Source of the DNA: Diadophis punctatus similis
Lineage: Eukaryota > Chordata > Lepidosauria > Squamata > Dipsadidae
DNA length: 64,000 nt
Reading direction: 5' to 3'
NCBI GenBank assembly: GCA_023053685.1
Contig: JALIGW010000001.1
Coordinates: forward strand, 230,752,434 to 230,816,433
A program made the translations under genes and the position numbers. This document shows positions 24,850-36,650 of the stretch, piece after piece. The stretch's first letter is position 1; every line of letters starts with the position of its first letter. The notes beneath the pieces were generated by a model that saw nothing but the letters and a program-made list of their open reading frames with translations, did not search any database and had not been told where the DNA came from.

Positions 24850-25435
24850 CCATACACACATTATTCCAAACACAGCCCATCAACACTGGGAGCTCAGGGC
24901 CGCAGCATCTGCACGCGCCGCCATCTTAGATTTATTTATTTATGTGCTACTACAGTACTGTTTACATGTGATTTGCGTTTCACACCATATCTTGAACTGG
25001 CCTTTTCCAATCTGCTCTTGTCCAGTTGTTTCAGGATTTTAATTCCCATAATTCCCAGATTTTGTTCCTGTGAGCTGGGAATTATGAAACTCCAGCACAC
25101 ATCTGGCTGCATCAAATTGGAGAAGGCTAACCTAAGGATTCAATAGCCTGAACCGCAAAAGGCCTTTTGATGCTGGAGTATTTTCAGATTCCATCACAAC
25201 CCCATTGCAATATAAATCTACTTCCCACTAACAGAAAGAATTGGCAGTGTTGGAACATTATGCTTTAAATATGCTATCTGTACTTGCTTTTTAATCAATT
25301 CTAGCAGCAATGATAAATGCCCAGAGCCACTGCCTGAGCAATTACAATTTTATTTTATCATTGATATCTTACTTTACCTGCCCGAGAAAGCCTGAAACCG
25401 CAAGCAAAGAGAAAATTGCTGAACAATTGAACAGA
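24850..25435. other. Intergenic, nothing recognised
   Basis: A decayed short palindrome ('aattcccagattttg...gagctgggaattatg', 25035-25090) probably belongs to the same short hAT family as 27380-27514. Confidence 0.35.

Positions 25436-25436
<1 letters not shown>

Positions 25437-25504
<68 letters not shown>
25437..25504. repeat. (CAA)n microsatellite
   Basis: About 22 CAA units. The polyglutamine frame it produces is not part of a recognisable gene. Confidence 0.95.
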
Positions 25505-26286
25505 AACTTCATCTACCCATCAGATGATTTCCTTTCAGGGTAAGCAGTTTTATGAAAAGAAATAATAAACACAAGGAATTATGCAGATTATGAGATAAGA
25601 AAAAGAGAAGGAAATGCAGCTTTATGTAATTTACTACATGTTTCTATATTGCTCTGGCCTTGCAAACGACCTTTGCACCCATCATGGCCATAAATTGCTT
25701 TGTGCGTTGTCATTAGTTCTTTATATCACTTCAATTCAGCTCCCTTTCACCTACAATCAACTAAATGAAAGAAATAGACTATTTCAATCATGTAAACCCT
25801 TTTGTACTGCCTGAAACATATAGTCATCAGCAATCCCTGTACAAGTTGAATGAAGGTGCATTTGCCCAAACGCTAGGCAAGAAAAAGGAACCATTGAGCC
25901 ATCCTATCTGGACTCAAGAGCTCCTGGCAACCACTCCTTCTTCGCTGCCATCTAATGATCTTCTGCATTTTTTGCAGTCCAGGTGTGAATGTCCTGATAT
26001 TTGAAAGAGGGCAATTTGGAGGATGGAGTCCTTGATGCTCTCTGAACTTGGTTGTTTGCTTGCAGAAGTTTCATTTCCCAAGTAGGCTACAACGTGAGCA
26101 CTGATGAAGTTACTTAGTTGGGTAATGAGATGTCCACACTCAGAGAACACCAAGGGCGCCATAGTTCAACTCCGAGCTGCAGATAGTGTCTTCTGTTGGA
26201 AGTTTTGAGGTTCTAAAATGTACTCATTTCTCTTTGGAAGTTCCATTTTCAATTATCTCCTGGTATCTCATGAGATCCAGATAGCA
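25505..26286. other. Intergenic, nothing recognised
   Basis: No repeats or coding signatures recognised. Confidence 0.35.
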
Positions 26287-26294
26287 ATATATAC

Positions 26295-26701
26295 CAGTGA
26301 TGGCGAACTTTTTTTCCCTCGGGTGCCAAAATAGTGCGCGCATGCGCTATCGCACGCTCGTGCGTGCCCACACCCCTAATTCAAAGCCCCCCACTTGCCC
26401 CACCCCCCTGTGCATGCATGTGTGACCCCCCCACTCCCCCGTTTCCCGACTTCCAGTGGGCCCAGTAGGCCCATTTTTTGCCCTCCCTAGGCTCCAGAGG
26501 CTTTCTTGGAGCTTGGGGAGGGCAAAAACGCTCCCCCCCGCCACCCCAGAGGCCCTCCTGAGACCAAAATCGTCCTCCCAGAGCCTCCACGCGAGCCAAA
26601 AATCAGCTGCTGTGCATGCACATGCGTGCTGGAGTTGAGCTAGGGCAACGGCTCGCGTGCCGGCAGATATGGCTCTGCGTGCCATAGGTTCGCCATCACT
26701 G
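26295..26701. mobile_element. Non-autonomous hAT element, family C (CAGTGATGGCGAAC ends)
   Basis: Ends CAGTGATGGCGAAC and GTTCGCCATCACTG. Flanking 8-mers atatatac and ttatatac match at 7 of 8. The right duplication is part of the SINE at 26702-26899, so it inserted into that SINE. The same family is at 44469-45027. Confidence 0.88.
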
Positions 26702-26899
26702 TTATATACCGTTTCATAGTGCTTTACAGCCCTCTAAGCGGTTTACAGAGTTCAGCATATTGCCCCCAACAATCTGGGTCCTCATTTTACTGACCTCGGA
26801 AGGATGGAAGGCTGAGTCAACCTTGAGCTGGTGAGATTTGAACAGCTGAACTGCTGAACTGCAGTGCTGCATTTTAACCACTGCGCCATCTCGGCTCAT
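26702..26899 (-). mobile_element. tRNA-derived SINE (Sauria type), split by a hAT element
   Basis: The minus strand begins with 'gagccgagatggcgcagtggttaaaa' (A-box-like GGCGCAGTGG) and 'ctgttcaaatctcacc' (B-box-like), followed by the tRNA-unrelated body ending 'agcactatgaaacggtatata'. Other copies: 33138-33381, 34960-35212, 37155-37394, 47815-48040. Confidence 0.8.
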
Positions 26900-26924
26900 T
26901 ATCTCAAGATAATGCTTGACAGCT

Positions 26925-27120
26925 AGTCCTTGACTTGCAATCGTTCACAGAGTCACTATTTGAAGTTATAATAGACCCCCCCCCAATACCAGATCTGAAT
27001 TCTGATGGCACCCCCCAGCAGTCACATGGTCGCATTATGGGCCGTTCAGCAACTAGCCCACATTAACAGCTGTTTTCAGTGTTCCAAATCACTTGACCAT
27101 GATTTACAGCTTTTTTTTTT
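26925..27120. mobile_element. Degenerate snake MITE of the 'gtccttgactt' family
   Basis: Opens with 'ctagtccttgacttgcaatcgttcacagagtcac' and carries the 'cagtcacatggtcgcattatggg' phrase of this family. The far end has decayed. Confidence 0.45.
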
Positions 27121-27158
27121 GTCAGAAACCACATTTAAGGTGTGGGCATGGTCTCTCC

Positions 27159-27319
27159 CAGCGGTGGGTTGCTCCCGGTTCGGACCGGTTCTTAGAACTG
27201 ATAGCGCTGGCGGCAGGAGGCTCCGTCCACCCGCCCGGGACGCTTCTGCACATATACAGAAGCGTTGCACGCACGCACGAGCGCGAACCGGTAGCAAAAT
27301 CATTTACAACCCACCACTG
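27159..27319. mobile_element. Short hAT element (CAGCGGTGGGTTG ends)
   Basis: Ends CAGCGGTGGGTTG and CAACCCACCACTG. Flanking 8-mers gtctctcc (27151-27158) and gcctctcc (27320-27327) match at 7 of 8. Related to family A, but with a short body around a (GCAC)n-like tract. Confidence 0.85.
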
Positions 27320-27379
27320 GCCTCTCCTCTTGTAAAAAAAGACCCCATTAAGTTTTACTGAAGTATAGATGCTTTAGAG

Positions 27380-27514
27380 CAGGGGTCTCCAACCTTGGCA
27401 ACTTTAAGACTTGTAGACTTCAACTCCCAGAATTCCTCAGCCAGAAAATCTGGCTGAGGAACTCTGGGAGTTGAAATCCACAAGTCTTAAAGTTGCCAAG
27501 GTTGGAGACCCCTG
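27380..27514. mobile_element. Palindromic hAT MITE (CAGGGGTCTCCAACC ends), copy 1
   Basis: The whole 135-bp element is an imperfect palindrome, from CAGGGGTCTCCAACCTTGG to its complement. Perfect 8-bp duplication CTTTAGAG at 27372-27379 and 27515-27522. Confidence 0.93.
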
Positions 27515-27580
27515 CTTTAGAGGATTTTAAAGTCTGGGGTTCTCTCTGTTGCTTTTAATTAAATCCAGATTCCTTTAAGA

Positions 27581-27716
27581 CAGTGTTTCCCAACCTTGGC
27601 AACTTGAAGATGTCTGGACTTCAACTCCCAGAATTCCCCAGCCAGCATTCGCTGGCTGGGGAATTCTGGGAGTTGAAGTCCAGACATCTTCAAGTTGCCA
27701 CGGTTGGGAAACACTG
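27581..27716. mobile_element. Palindromic hAT MITE, copy 2 (CAGTGTTTCCCAACC ends)
   Basis: 136-bp near-perfect palindrome with perfect 8-bp duplication CTTTAAGA at 27573-27580 and 27717-27724. The core 'cttcaactcccagaattcc' is shared with copy 1; the termini differ. Confidence 0.93.
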
Positions 27717-27724
27717 CTTTAAGA

Positions 27725-28676
27725 GGAAACAGTGCAGCCAAGGTTACACCATGCTGGCTGGGGAATTATAGAAGCTGGATTCCAATACTCTGGATTCTGG
27801 AAGGCACCAACTTGGTGAAGGTGGCAAAAGAAACTTTCCAGGATGGACTCCTGTAATACAGATGGACTACAAATTAGTCATCCACCGTTTAAACTTTTTT
27901 TTTAATTAGCTCATGTGTTTAATTGATAGTTGGGTGTTTCAAATGAAACTAGAAAACTGAGTTTATTGAAAAGGGGTGAAGGTGAGGGAAAGTGGTTAAA
28001 TTAATCATGGGTTAGTATATCATGTCTACATAATTCATCTTGGTATTGATTTGAAATATATGTCCATCATCTGGAAAGAGTATTGATAAAGCATCATCCT
28101 GACACAGTTCCATTCACTAGCTACTAGTTTCATGTCAACTGCAAAGTGCTGGCGATTGTTTTCAAGGGGAAAAAATTACCTAGTTTAGTGTAGTTGTGCA
28201 AGAACCTTAAGCCATAATTGTCCAATCCTCCACCTCCAGATGTACTGGGCCTGGAGTTCCCAAGCTCCCTAGCCAGCCAGAAAAGCCATGCTGGCTGGGG
28301 AATTGCAGGCCCGGTGCATCTGGAAGGTCACAGGTTACAGAAAACTGCCTAAAGCCTTAAGCACTAATTCTTTAATCTGCAGATAAGCTCTGCTGGATAG
28401 CCTTTCTATTTAACAATAAGCTCATAGAAATGCTTAGGAAGGTCGTGCTCTATTATGACTTTTTTAGAACAACTTTTCTCACTGTTTCCCAAGTATGACT
28501 CGCTTTTAGCATTTCAGTCTTTTATCCTTTTGCTAGCCCTTTTCCTTCATATACAATATTTGCATTTCTTTTTAAAAAGTACAGTGTATGCTTCACTTTG
28601 AGCTAGATTCTTTCTTTAAATTGTTAGTTTTTAACATTAGAAATCTGTTCCAATATTGACATGGCCAGCATCTATA
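27725..28676. other. Intergenic, one decayed palindromic MITE
   Basis: A worn relative of the short palindromic MITEs is at about 28225-28335. The rest shows nothing recognisable. Confidence 0.4.
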
Positions 28677-28680
28677 TTAA

Positions 28681-30026
28681 GGTGACCAGACGTCCCGATT
28701 TTGGCGGGACAGACCCGCTTTTTCATCATTTGTCCCGCGTCCCGCCCGTCCTCTAAAAAGTCCCGATTTTTTGAAAGAATGCCCGACGAAACAGCGGGAC
28801 GTCTGGTCACCTTAGCAGTGCTCCCCAACCGGTGTGCCGCGGCACACTGGTGTGCCTTGAGGCCATGCTAAGTGTGCCGCGGCAAAAGGGGCGGGGCAGG
28901 GCGGGGCGCGCGTCCTACCTGGGACTTTTCCTGGTAGCTCCAATTGCGTTCCTTGCTAATAGCGCCCAGAGCAGAGCAGCTCCTTCCAAAAGATCGCGAG
29001 ACGTTATCTTTTGGAAGGGGCTGCTCTGCTCTGGGCGCTTAGCAAGGAACGCGACTGGAGCTACTGGGGAAAGTCCAGGTAGGACGCGCGTCTCTTGCTG
29101 GGGGTTGGGCGGGCAGGGCAGGACTGGCGGGCGGGACGGGGCGCGCGTCCTACCTGGGACTTTTCCCGGTAGTTCCAGTCGTGTTCCTTGCTAAGCGCCC
29201 AGAGCAGAGCAGCCCCTTCCAAAAGATCGCGAGACGTTATCTTTTGGAAGGGGCTGCTCTGCTCTGGGCGCTTAGCAAGGAACGCGACTGGAGCTACTGG
29301 GGAAAGTCCAGGTAGGACGCGCGTCTCTTGCTGGGGGTTGGGCGGGCAGGGCAGGACTGGCGGGCGGGACGGGGCGCGCGTCCTACCTGGGACTTTTCCC
29401 AGTAGTTCCAGTCGCGTTCCTTGCTAAGCGCCCAGAGCAGAGCAGCCCCTTTCAAAAGATCGCCAGAATGATGGGATTTGCAAATGCCAGAGATCACCAT
29501 GGCAACCACAAACGGTTGGGGGCGATGCACCCCTTCTAAAGGGCCGGCCTGGGCATCATCTCCGAAGCCTCCCTCCTTCCCACCCCCCACCCCCAACTAC
29601 CTGAGCGATGGAGGCGCGGTGGCCGGTTTGGGGCTCGGGGCGGACCCCGGAGGCCCCACCACCCCCGCCGGATCGCACAGAGCAGACATGCAGGCACCGG
29701 CCGAGACGCCTAGAAACGGCTAAAAACCCCTTTCCGCCCCCCCCGCCACTTGTTTTCCTCTTTTGTGCCTGCGCACGCTGGGCCCGAGCATGGGGGAAGA
29801 ACTAAAACAGCGCACCGAGAGCGTCACCTGACGGTTGTAAGGATCTAGCCAGCCAGCCGAAGGGGAGGCGGGAGGCGAGGAAAGGCCTCCCGCCTCCCCC
29901 CCCCCCATCTGGACGCCAACATTTGCCTTCTTTTGCCCTCTGCGCATGCGCAGAGGGCAAAACTCAAATGGAGAAACCCACCCCCGTCAATGGTGTCCCG
30001 CTTGAAGAAAAAAAAATCTGGTCACT
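28681..30026. mobile_element. GC-rich composite element bounded by TTAA
   Basis: Flanked on both sides by TTAA (28677-28680 and 30027-30030), with inverted ends GGTGACCAG and CTGGTCACT, the piggyBac pattern. The first 131 bp (28681-28811) is itself a palindrome ending CTGGTCACC before TTAG. So either a short MITE landed next to other repeats or the whole block moved together. Behind it starts a hAT-like end (CAGTGCTCCCCAACC, 28816), then a tandem array (separate entry) and a very GC-rich body. No transposase is visible. Confidence 0.6.
28906..29463. repeat. Tandem repeat of a self-palindromic unit of about 234 bp (2.4 copies)
   Basis: Units begin with 'gcgcgcgtcctacctgggac' at 28906, 29141 and 29374 (spacing 235 and 233). 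Each complete unit folds on itself: the segment ending 'ccccttccaaaagatcgcg' is followed after a few bases by its reverse complement, giving arms of about 75 nt. Open frames across it are composition artefacts. Confidence 0.9.
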
Positions 30027-30030
30027 TTAA

Positions 30031-31420
30031 TCTATATAGCTTATAAGCCAGCAGGGTGAAAATATTACAGTTGGACGAACATATAGGCAGACCAAATCGT
30101 TGCAAAAGACAGGAAGAATCTTGTAAGATGATCTAGAATTCATTCCATCCTCAGGATTTCAAGAAACTGGATAAGATGTTGAGTAGTATAAACTCTGTCG
30201 TATGTGAGCTGGCACTCATTCTACCTGGCTTCATCCATGTGAGACAACTATTGTCCATTCTCCACGTTCTGTGTTTGGAAAGGATTATAGAGAGAATAGG
30301 AAGTAAACTATCTTTTGTTTTCATGATTTTTTTTCAAGTAGGTATCATATATGGCCTTGGGATGGAAATTGCATTGGATGACTATTGCATGGCTTAGATG
30401 ATAGGAGCAATCTCTTCTTATTAGCTCCCTCAGTATGGTTTGGTATACCAATCCTGGCATCTTTTGGAGCCACCTATTAGGGTTGGGAGATCTTTATATT
30501 TAAAAACTTCACTGAGTTCTGATATCAGTCCATTCCGTTATGTTACATCATTCTCTTTTATGGCTGTAATGCTCTTAATGATGGAAGAATATATACTGTA
30601 TGTCTTTGGATGGAAAGTAGTAAGCCTAGATGGAAGATGAGAGCATGCAATGGCTGAAATCCATTCTCTAAAATGTCGTAATTGGGCTGGGAGACTGTGG
30701 AAATGGATGTATAGTTTTATAGCTGGTTGGTTTTCTTCTTGTCCCATTGCCCAAGTAAATAGCTATTCCATTTAGTACGGTCAGAAGATTAAAATACAAT
30801 TGCACCATCTAATGGTCATGTGAAAAATAAACAATGTTTATGCACCGTATGACTTCAGATGATACCGAGGGAATTCGAAGAGAAGAAAATGCAGGTATGA
30901 GATAAGACATTCTATCCCTGGTTGATATTGGAAAAGCTGTGCAAGGTTAGACGTGGTTAGTACTTTGATGGGAAAGACAATCTTAAACAAGACTGGGAAG
31001 TAATGCAATAAAATCTCCCCACCCCCACCCAAAAAATAAAAATAAAAAATAAAAAGACAGCAAAGGCAAACCACTTCTATTTTTGTTGCTAAGAAAACTG
31101 GATAGATAATATGAACACATTTTGCAAGTATGATACGTTTTTAGAAAATGCTGACCATAATTTCTGGATTCTATGAGTACTGTAGCTCTGTACTGAAGTG
31201 GACCTCCTTCCGGGAAGACAATACACCTGGACAATATTCAAGGTTCCTTGCTGAGAGGTGATCTTGCAAATGCGAATGTAAATTCGAACAAGGGATTCTA
31301 TTCAAAAAAGAAATACTTTTAACGTTTGATTAAATGTTTTACAGTGTGAGAATAATTGGCTGAGGGCCACCACATCCCTCCAGCTACCTTATTAGATTTC
31401 TGTAATGAATCATAATATTT
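30031..31420. other. Intergenic, nothing recognised
   Basis: No element ends or coding signatures recognised in this stretch. Confidence 0.35.
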
Positions 31421-31422
31421 AC

Positions 31423-31430
31423 AAGCGTGT

Positions 31431-31464
<34 letters not shown>
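31423..31464. repeat. (GT)n microsatellite
   Basis: About 20 GT units with one interruption. Confidence 0.9.
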
Positions 31465-31466
<2 letters not shown>

Positions 31467-31727
31467 TTACCTTCAGAGACTGGTGCTGGCAAACATGTTG
31501 CCTTTTGCTATGATGGAAGGAGATGAATCTGACGGGGGGACATTACTCTAACCAGGTTTCTTTTCAACCTATCATACCTTCTGTCGTAGTAACCCGTTCC
31601 TATCCCCACCAACACCACCACTACTACCACCAAATCAATAAATGATCCCTGAGCGTGCCAAATTCCTGTTAGCCTCCTTTGCATGGGGTTAGCATCTTTT
31701 TGGATGCACAAGGAATAACCCTCAGAG

Positions 31728-31857
31728 CAGGGGTCTCCAACCTTGGCAACTTTAAGACTTGTGGACTTCAACTCCCAGAATTCCTCAGCCAGCTGGCTGA
31801 GGAATTCTGGGAGTTGAAGTCCACAAGTCTTAAAGTTGCCAAGGTTGGAGACCCCTG
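31728..31857. mobile_element. Palindromic hAT MITE, copy 3
   Basis: Same family as 27380-27514. Perfect 8-bp duplication CCTCAGAG at 31720-31727 and 31858-31865. The two arms match almost perfectly. Confidence 0.93.
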
Positions 31858-31865
31858 CCTCAGAG

Positions 31866-33137
31866 GACCGAGTTTGCTTTTTTTGTCCATGCTTTAATTT
31901 ACAGAGGTACATTTAGGGCCACACTGCCCAATTTATCTCCAGAGACACATTATGTTCCTAGCCTCCCAGTCAAGGAGAACCATTTTGAGGACAATCAATT
32001 CAGGATATACAGTATAAGCTTTCACCCTTACCCCACCCACCCAGCCTGGCAAGGTCAGGACTGAGAGGGAAGGGCTGCCGGTGTGCCTCCTGGACTTTAT
32101 ATCCTATTTAGGATTAACTCCCAAATATTTACCTTCAAGAACATTAATGGATGCAGCAGCACTTTCTGCTACTTTTTGCAGGTCCGGTTGCATGGCTTCC
32201 TTTGCAGAATAAAGTGTTGTATAGTGTTGTGTAGACAAAGGCAGAGATTTCCTGAAACAAAAGCTCTCTGGGGGAAGTTTAAATGGAGACCGATCGATTG
32301 TCAAGCTTCTCAGCGCCTCAGAGACAGCCCACATCAGCTATAATGGAAGAATGAGCTCACTGCTAACAGCCCTAGTAGATGCCAGGCCCAAGGGCACCTA
32401 TGGGCTCAAACTGAGGAAGAAGGGGGATAGCATTTCTCCGCATCCTGTTAGTCAGCAACTATGGCGACTCACGTCCGGGGACAGCCAAAATGCTGTGCTT
32501 GGAGGCAATGCAATCTGTCTTGAATAAAAGGCAAGGGCACGCTTGACCGTCACCTTGCACCAGCTGTCAAGATTATTGACATGTCTGATTTCTATTCAGT
32601 CTGCCAGGCCTGCAGTAGGGCTTTTGGAGTACTGATTCAAAAGCTGGAATTCTTCTTTCTCGTCTTCTTTCCCGTAGGGCTGTCAAGTACAGTCATTTAA
32701 TTGAAGAAAACTCTCTGTGGCAGAATGTCAAATCTGACCTCATGGGCATAAAAAATTATTCCCTCGCCCCCATCACATTTTCCCATGAACAAAGTCTCCT
32801 TGACTATCTCATCCGGGTCTTGTTCCCTTCGTCAAGAAATCTGAGCTCCTCCTGGCCTTTTTATTGAACGTATCGTGTTTAATTCAATACATTTTATGAA
32901 TGATCCAAGTGATACCTTTCAGACTCTCTCCTCCATAAAAAAGACAAAATAGCAGCATATTGTATTTTGATTATCAACAGTAGAACATACTAACACCACC
33001 ACTACCCTCTTTGCCTGGAATCAGCCTCGGATTTCAGTCCACTCTAATAGAGTGGACTGAAATCCACTTTGTTTGTTCCATTCTTGCTTATTTAGCAAAA
33101 TTGAACTTCCCAGTGGTCCGGGCCCAATATTATAGCA
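31866..33137. other. Intergenic, nothing recognised
   Basis: Apparently unique sequence. A short perfect inverted repeat, 'tttcagtccactc' and its complement, is at 33033-33064. Confidence 0.35.
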
Positions 33138-33381
33138 ATAGTACTTAGCACTTAGCACTTAGACTTATATACCGCTTCATAGTGCTTTACAGCCCTCTCT
33201 AAGCGGTTTACAGAGTTCAGCATATTGCCCCCAACAATCTGGGTCCTCATTTTACCCACCTCGGAAGGATGGAAGGATGGGTCAACCTTGAGCCTGGTGA
33301 GATTTGAACAGCTGAACTGCTGAACTAGCAGTCACTGAAGTAGTTGCAGTGCTGCTTTTAACCACTGCGCCATCTCGGCTC
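33138..33381 (-). mobile_element. tRNA-derived SINE (Sauria type)
   Basis: Near full-length minus-strand copy: GAGCCGAGATGGCGCAGTGG at the right end, B-box-like 'gttcaaatctcacc' in the middle, and 3' end 'gcggtatataagtctaagtgc' at the left. Confidence 0.85.
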
Positions 33382-33404
33382 TTATTGCTACCAACCTTCT
33401 CCTT

Positions 33405-33705
33405 TGTTCCTCCTCTTTGTGTCACACTTACGACTGTTGTAGCATCCCCATGGTCACATGATCAAATTTCAGGTGCTTGGCAACTGGTTCATATTTATGA
33501 TGGTTGCAGTGTCCCAGGGTCCATGTGATCAGCTTTTTCTATCTTCTGAGAAGCAAAATCAACGGGAAATCCAGAAATCACTTAACAACTGTGGCAAGAA
33601 AACTCGTAAAATGGGATAAACTCACTTAACAAATGTTTCACTTAGCAACATAAATTTTGGGCTCAGTTGTGGTCGTAACTCGAGGACTACCTGTACAGTC
33701 ACTGC
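33405..33705. mobile_element. Snake MITE of the 'cgaggactacctg' family
   Basis: Inverted relative to 36651-37036. Phrases include 'gtcacacttacgactgttgtagcatccc', 'cacttaacaactgtggcaag', 'ttttgggctcagttgtgg' and the terminal 'taactcgaggactacctg'. Confidence 0.65.
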
Positions 33706-33879
33706 TGTGAGATGAAATCAGATTTTACCTTGGCCAGTGATTCAGGGCATGTAAACACTTAAAACCATGTGGGATAATCCAAGGTGGGTGTCAGTTTTGG
33801 AAAAACGGTTTTTTTCCCTTTTTGCTTCCTAAATGCCACAGATTTCAGCCTGGGAAATTGGGAGGGGTTTTTTTGTTGG

Positions 33880-34495
33880 AGTGGTAGAAACTTGGTCATA
33901 ACAACATTCTTTACTCAAGGACAATTTCCTGCACCTGCCTGGAGATTGTATCCAGTTGAATGTGAAGATTTGATTGGACCATGTGATGAGCTTGTGGGTG
34001 TGGGGCAGTGACAAAGTGAGAATTAATCTCACAGAGGCAATGTTTGATCTTTTCCCGGAATTCTGACATTAGAAATGAAACCACAGTTTAAAGATTCTAA
34101 TTAAAATATTTATTTCGGTACAAAAACAATCAATTCTAATTAACTACATGACTGATATAAAATGTAGGACTTCCCTCAATGGAAGCCAGAGCAAGAAGGA
34201 TAGAACGGAGAATGGAATGCACACATGCGCACAAGAACATATCAATCACGTGCTCAGGAATGAACCATTATATTGAATAGGGATGCATCTCCCTGCATAT
34301 ACATGTAACAGGCAATAAATCACACTGTGACAGGCAGGGTTGTGAACTTTCAACTGGGTGGGGAAAACCTGGAAGCTTTCAGATTCGGATTTTCACAGAT
34401 GTGCCAACATGACATCTCTAATAAATTGTAACTTTGAGGAACTTCTAGCCTTGGAGTTTTATTTTGTTGAGGGTGTTTCCCCAACAGTGGGGTTA
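33880..34495 (+). mobile_element. LTR-like repeat (family 2), interrupted by a solo LTR
   Basis: The flanks on either side of the solo LTR at 34009-34332 join into one sequence ('ttgtgggtgtggggcag' + 'ggttgtgaactttcaactggg'). This matches, in reverse complement, the repeat at 38312-38615. An AATAAA signal ('ctctaataaattgtaac', about 34420) is consistent with an LTR. Outer borders are approximate and no target duplication was identified. Confidence 0.55.
34009..34332 (-). mobile_element. Solo LTR, 324 bp, copy 1
   Basis: On the minus strand it starts TGTCACAGTG and ends CTTTGTCA, has an AATAAA signal (GAAATAAATATTTT, about 34110) and is flanked by a perfect 5-bp duplication GGCAG (34004-34008, 34333-34337). 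No internal retroelement coding region is present, as expected after LTR-LTR recombination. A 328-bp relative is at 42025-42352. The 5-bp duplication fits Ty3/gypsy-type elements, but the class is not proven. Confidence 0.85.
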
Positions 34496-34959
34496 AAGTC
34501 TGTCAAATCATGACTGATTCAAGAGTCAATATTCATCTCCTGATTCTCAGCCAAGTGAACCTGTGTTGTCTGAGAAATATTTCTGTCATCATGTGGCCAG
34601 CAGAATGCAGTAACTTTCCCGCCAAAGTGGTACCTATTTATCTACTCACATTTGCATGCTTTCGAAATGTTAGGTTGGCAGGGGCTGGGGCGAGTAGCGG
34701 AAGCTCACCCCATCACAGAGTGCTCGGGTCTCAAATCTGGGCTGTCAGCTTTCCAGCTGACTTCTTAACTAATGAGCCATTATGCCCCCCCCTTTTAATG
34801 CAAGGTAGAAAAGGGATATTTAATTCAATTTACACAGCCTTCCTTGACCAGATGCCTTCCAGGTCTGTTCATGTCATCTTCCTTATTTCCTATCCTGCAT
34901 GGCCAAAAGAAGGCTCTCATAGTGGTATTTTACAAAGTAGGTGGCCCACGTACTGGGAA

Positions 34960-35212
34960 GAGCCGAGGTGGTGCAGCGGTTAGAGGCAGGTACTGCAGGC
35001 CACTTTAGCTGACACTGATCCGCAGGTCAGCGATTCAAATCTCACCGGCTCAAGGTTGACTCAGCCTTCCATCCTTCCGAGGTAGGTAAAATGAGGACCC
35101 AGATTGTTGGGGGCAATATAAATATACATTGCTTACTGGTGTAATCCGGTTAGAGAGTGCTTGCACTGTGAGGCGGTATATAAATCTCACAAAATAAATA
35201 AATAAAATAAAA
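34960..35212 (+). mobile_element. tRNA-derived SINE with A-rich tail
   Basis: Plus-strand copy: GAGCCGAGGTGGTGCAGCGG (A-box region), 'gcgattcaaatctcaccgg' (B-box region), body, and a tail of TAAATAAATAAAATAAAA. The segment after the A box differs from the other copies, so this is a distinct subfamily. Confidence 0.85.
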
Positions 35213-36650
35213 TACTGTGTAGGAGATTCAGACACACAACTAGCCAAAAAGCCCTAGGAATGATATTTCTCATGCCATTCTTGAAACCAAAGTTAGCCTT
35301 CTGGTCTCCAGTGAATGACTCATCCCTTTTGGGTTATAACCCACAAATTATAAGGCACATACACTGTTAAGCGAGACCATATATTCTGTGCAACTGATGA
35401 ATTTTAAGATATGGTATAGTTGTCCTCATGGGGAGTCTATTAGTTGCTGCCAAGCATATGTCAGCCAAGGAGAGATAGATTTTCATGAACTGTGAGCCTT
35501 AATGCTGCCCTCAGAAGGTAGATAGTATGAATAATCTCACCCTTGCAGGAAACAATATTTGTTACTTCTCCAAATGGCTTTGGACTAAGATGTCCAGCCA
35601 ATGGTCCCACTTCCCACTCTGTAAGGAATAGCAGTCATGTCAATGTTCAACATGATGAACTACTATTTAATAGGTATCAGAATATGATAAATTTATTGGC
35701 CATCATGTGGATAGATATCCTAATTACTCTGTCATATTTCCCTTGGGAATGAATAGACAGGATGACACCCAAATGTGGAATCCAGCAAAGCAAATATAAT
35801 CAGTCTTGAGAAGACCAAAAGTAGTAAAGAAATATTCTGAGTTCAAAACAACAAACCTCATGTCAGGGATCTAAAACCATAGCATATATTTAATTGCAAT
35901 AAATTTGATTACAGGGTTGTATGATTCTGACAGGGTTTTTCCCCCTAAATCTTAATGATGGCTAAGCTTTTTTTTAAAAAAAAAGACAGCGACACTGATA
36001 TGAGAAATTGAAGCTGAAATGTGGTGTATATAGTGCAGAATAGTGTACCGAAAGTCAAAAGGAACCGGGCAAGCTCTGGTTGAAATGGTCCTTTAACTGC
36101 TTAGTCACCAGATGAGCTGGTCTGAGTCTCATTCTAATTTACCATTTTGTGGTCATTTTGTGAAGATGGAAATAGTAGGGATGGACAAAAATGCCACCTT
36201 GAAAGAAAAATTAGAGGCAAAGTTCATTAACAGATAATGAAAAACACTAGATTATATAACTACCGGTATTATTACACTAGTTTTCACATTGGAGCCAATT
36301 TGGAGTTAACAAAGGATGTTTTACTTAAAGCTGCACTTAGCAGAATTACCACTAGATGCCACTGATGGCTTCAATTTTCCCCGTCCTTCCCCGTCCGCTT
36401 TTCCCAAGCGAAAAGAAGCTTTTCTAATGTCTGAAGAATAGATAATTATTATTATGGTTTTCGAAGGCATGAAACAAGACAAATTTTCTACATTGAACAA
36501 TAGTTAAAAAAACAAGACCATTGCAAAGGTGGTTTGAACATCTTTAGACAAGTACTGTGCATGTGTAAGCTATGGGCATCTTAAATTCAAACACGCCCAT
36601 TTTGCCAGAAACTCCTTTTGCACAGCCATTAAGCCAGAGGACATGCTATG
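35213..36650. other. Intergenic, nothing recognised
   Basis: No repeat termini or coding signatures seen. Confidence 0.35.

Noticed and set aside
24391..25042. Repeat-containing frames of 70-160 codons on both strands
   Set aside because: Same minisatellite in the second hAT copy.
28832..29427. Two frames with a shared sequence of about 65 residues
   Set aside because: The shared part is the tandem unit of about 234 bp translated twice; composition is GC-driven.
33138..33381. tRNA-like A and B boxes suggesting a tRNA gene
   Set aside because: The boxes belong to a repeated SINE with a long non-tRNA body and no cloverleaf acceptor stem; the same applies to the other four copies.
34510..34983. 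157-codon plus-strand frame
   Set aside because: It spans the end of an LTR-like repeat and the start of a SINE and has no recognisable domain.
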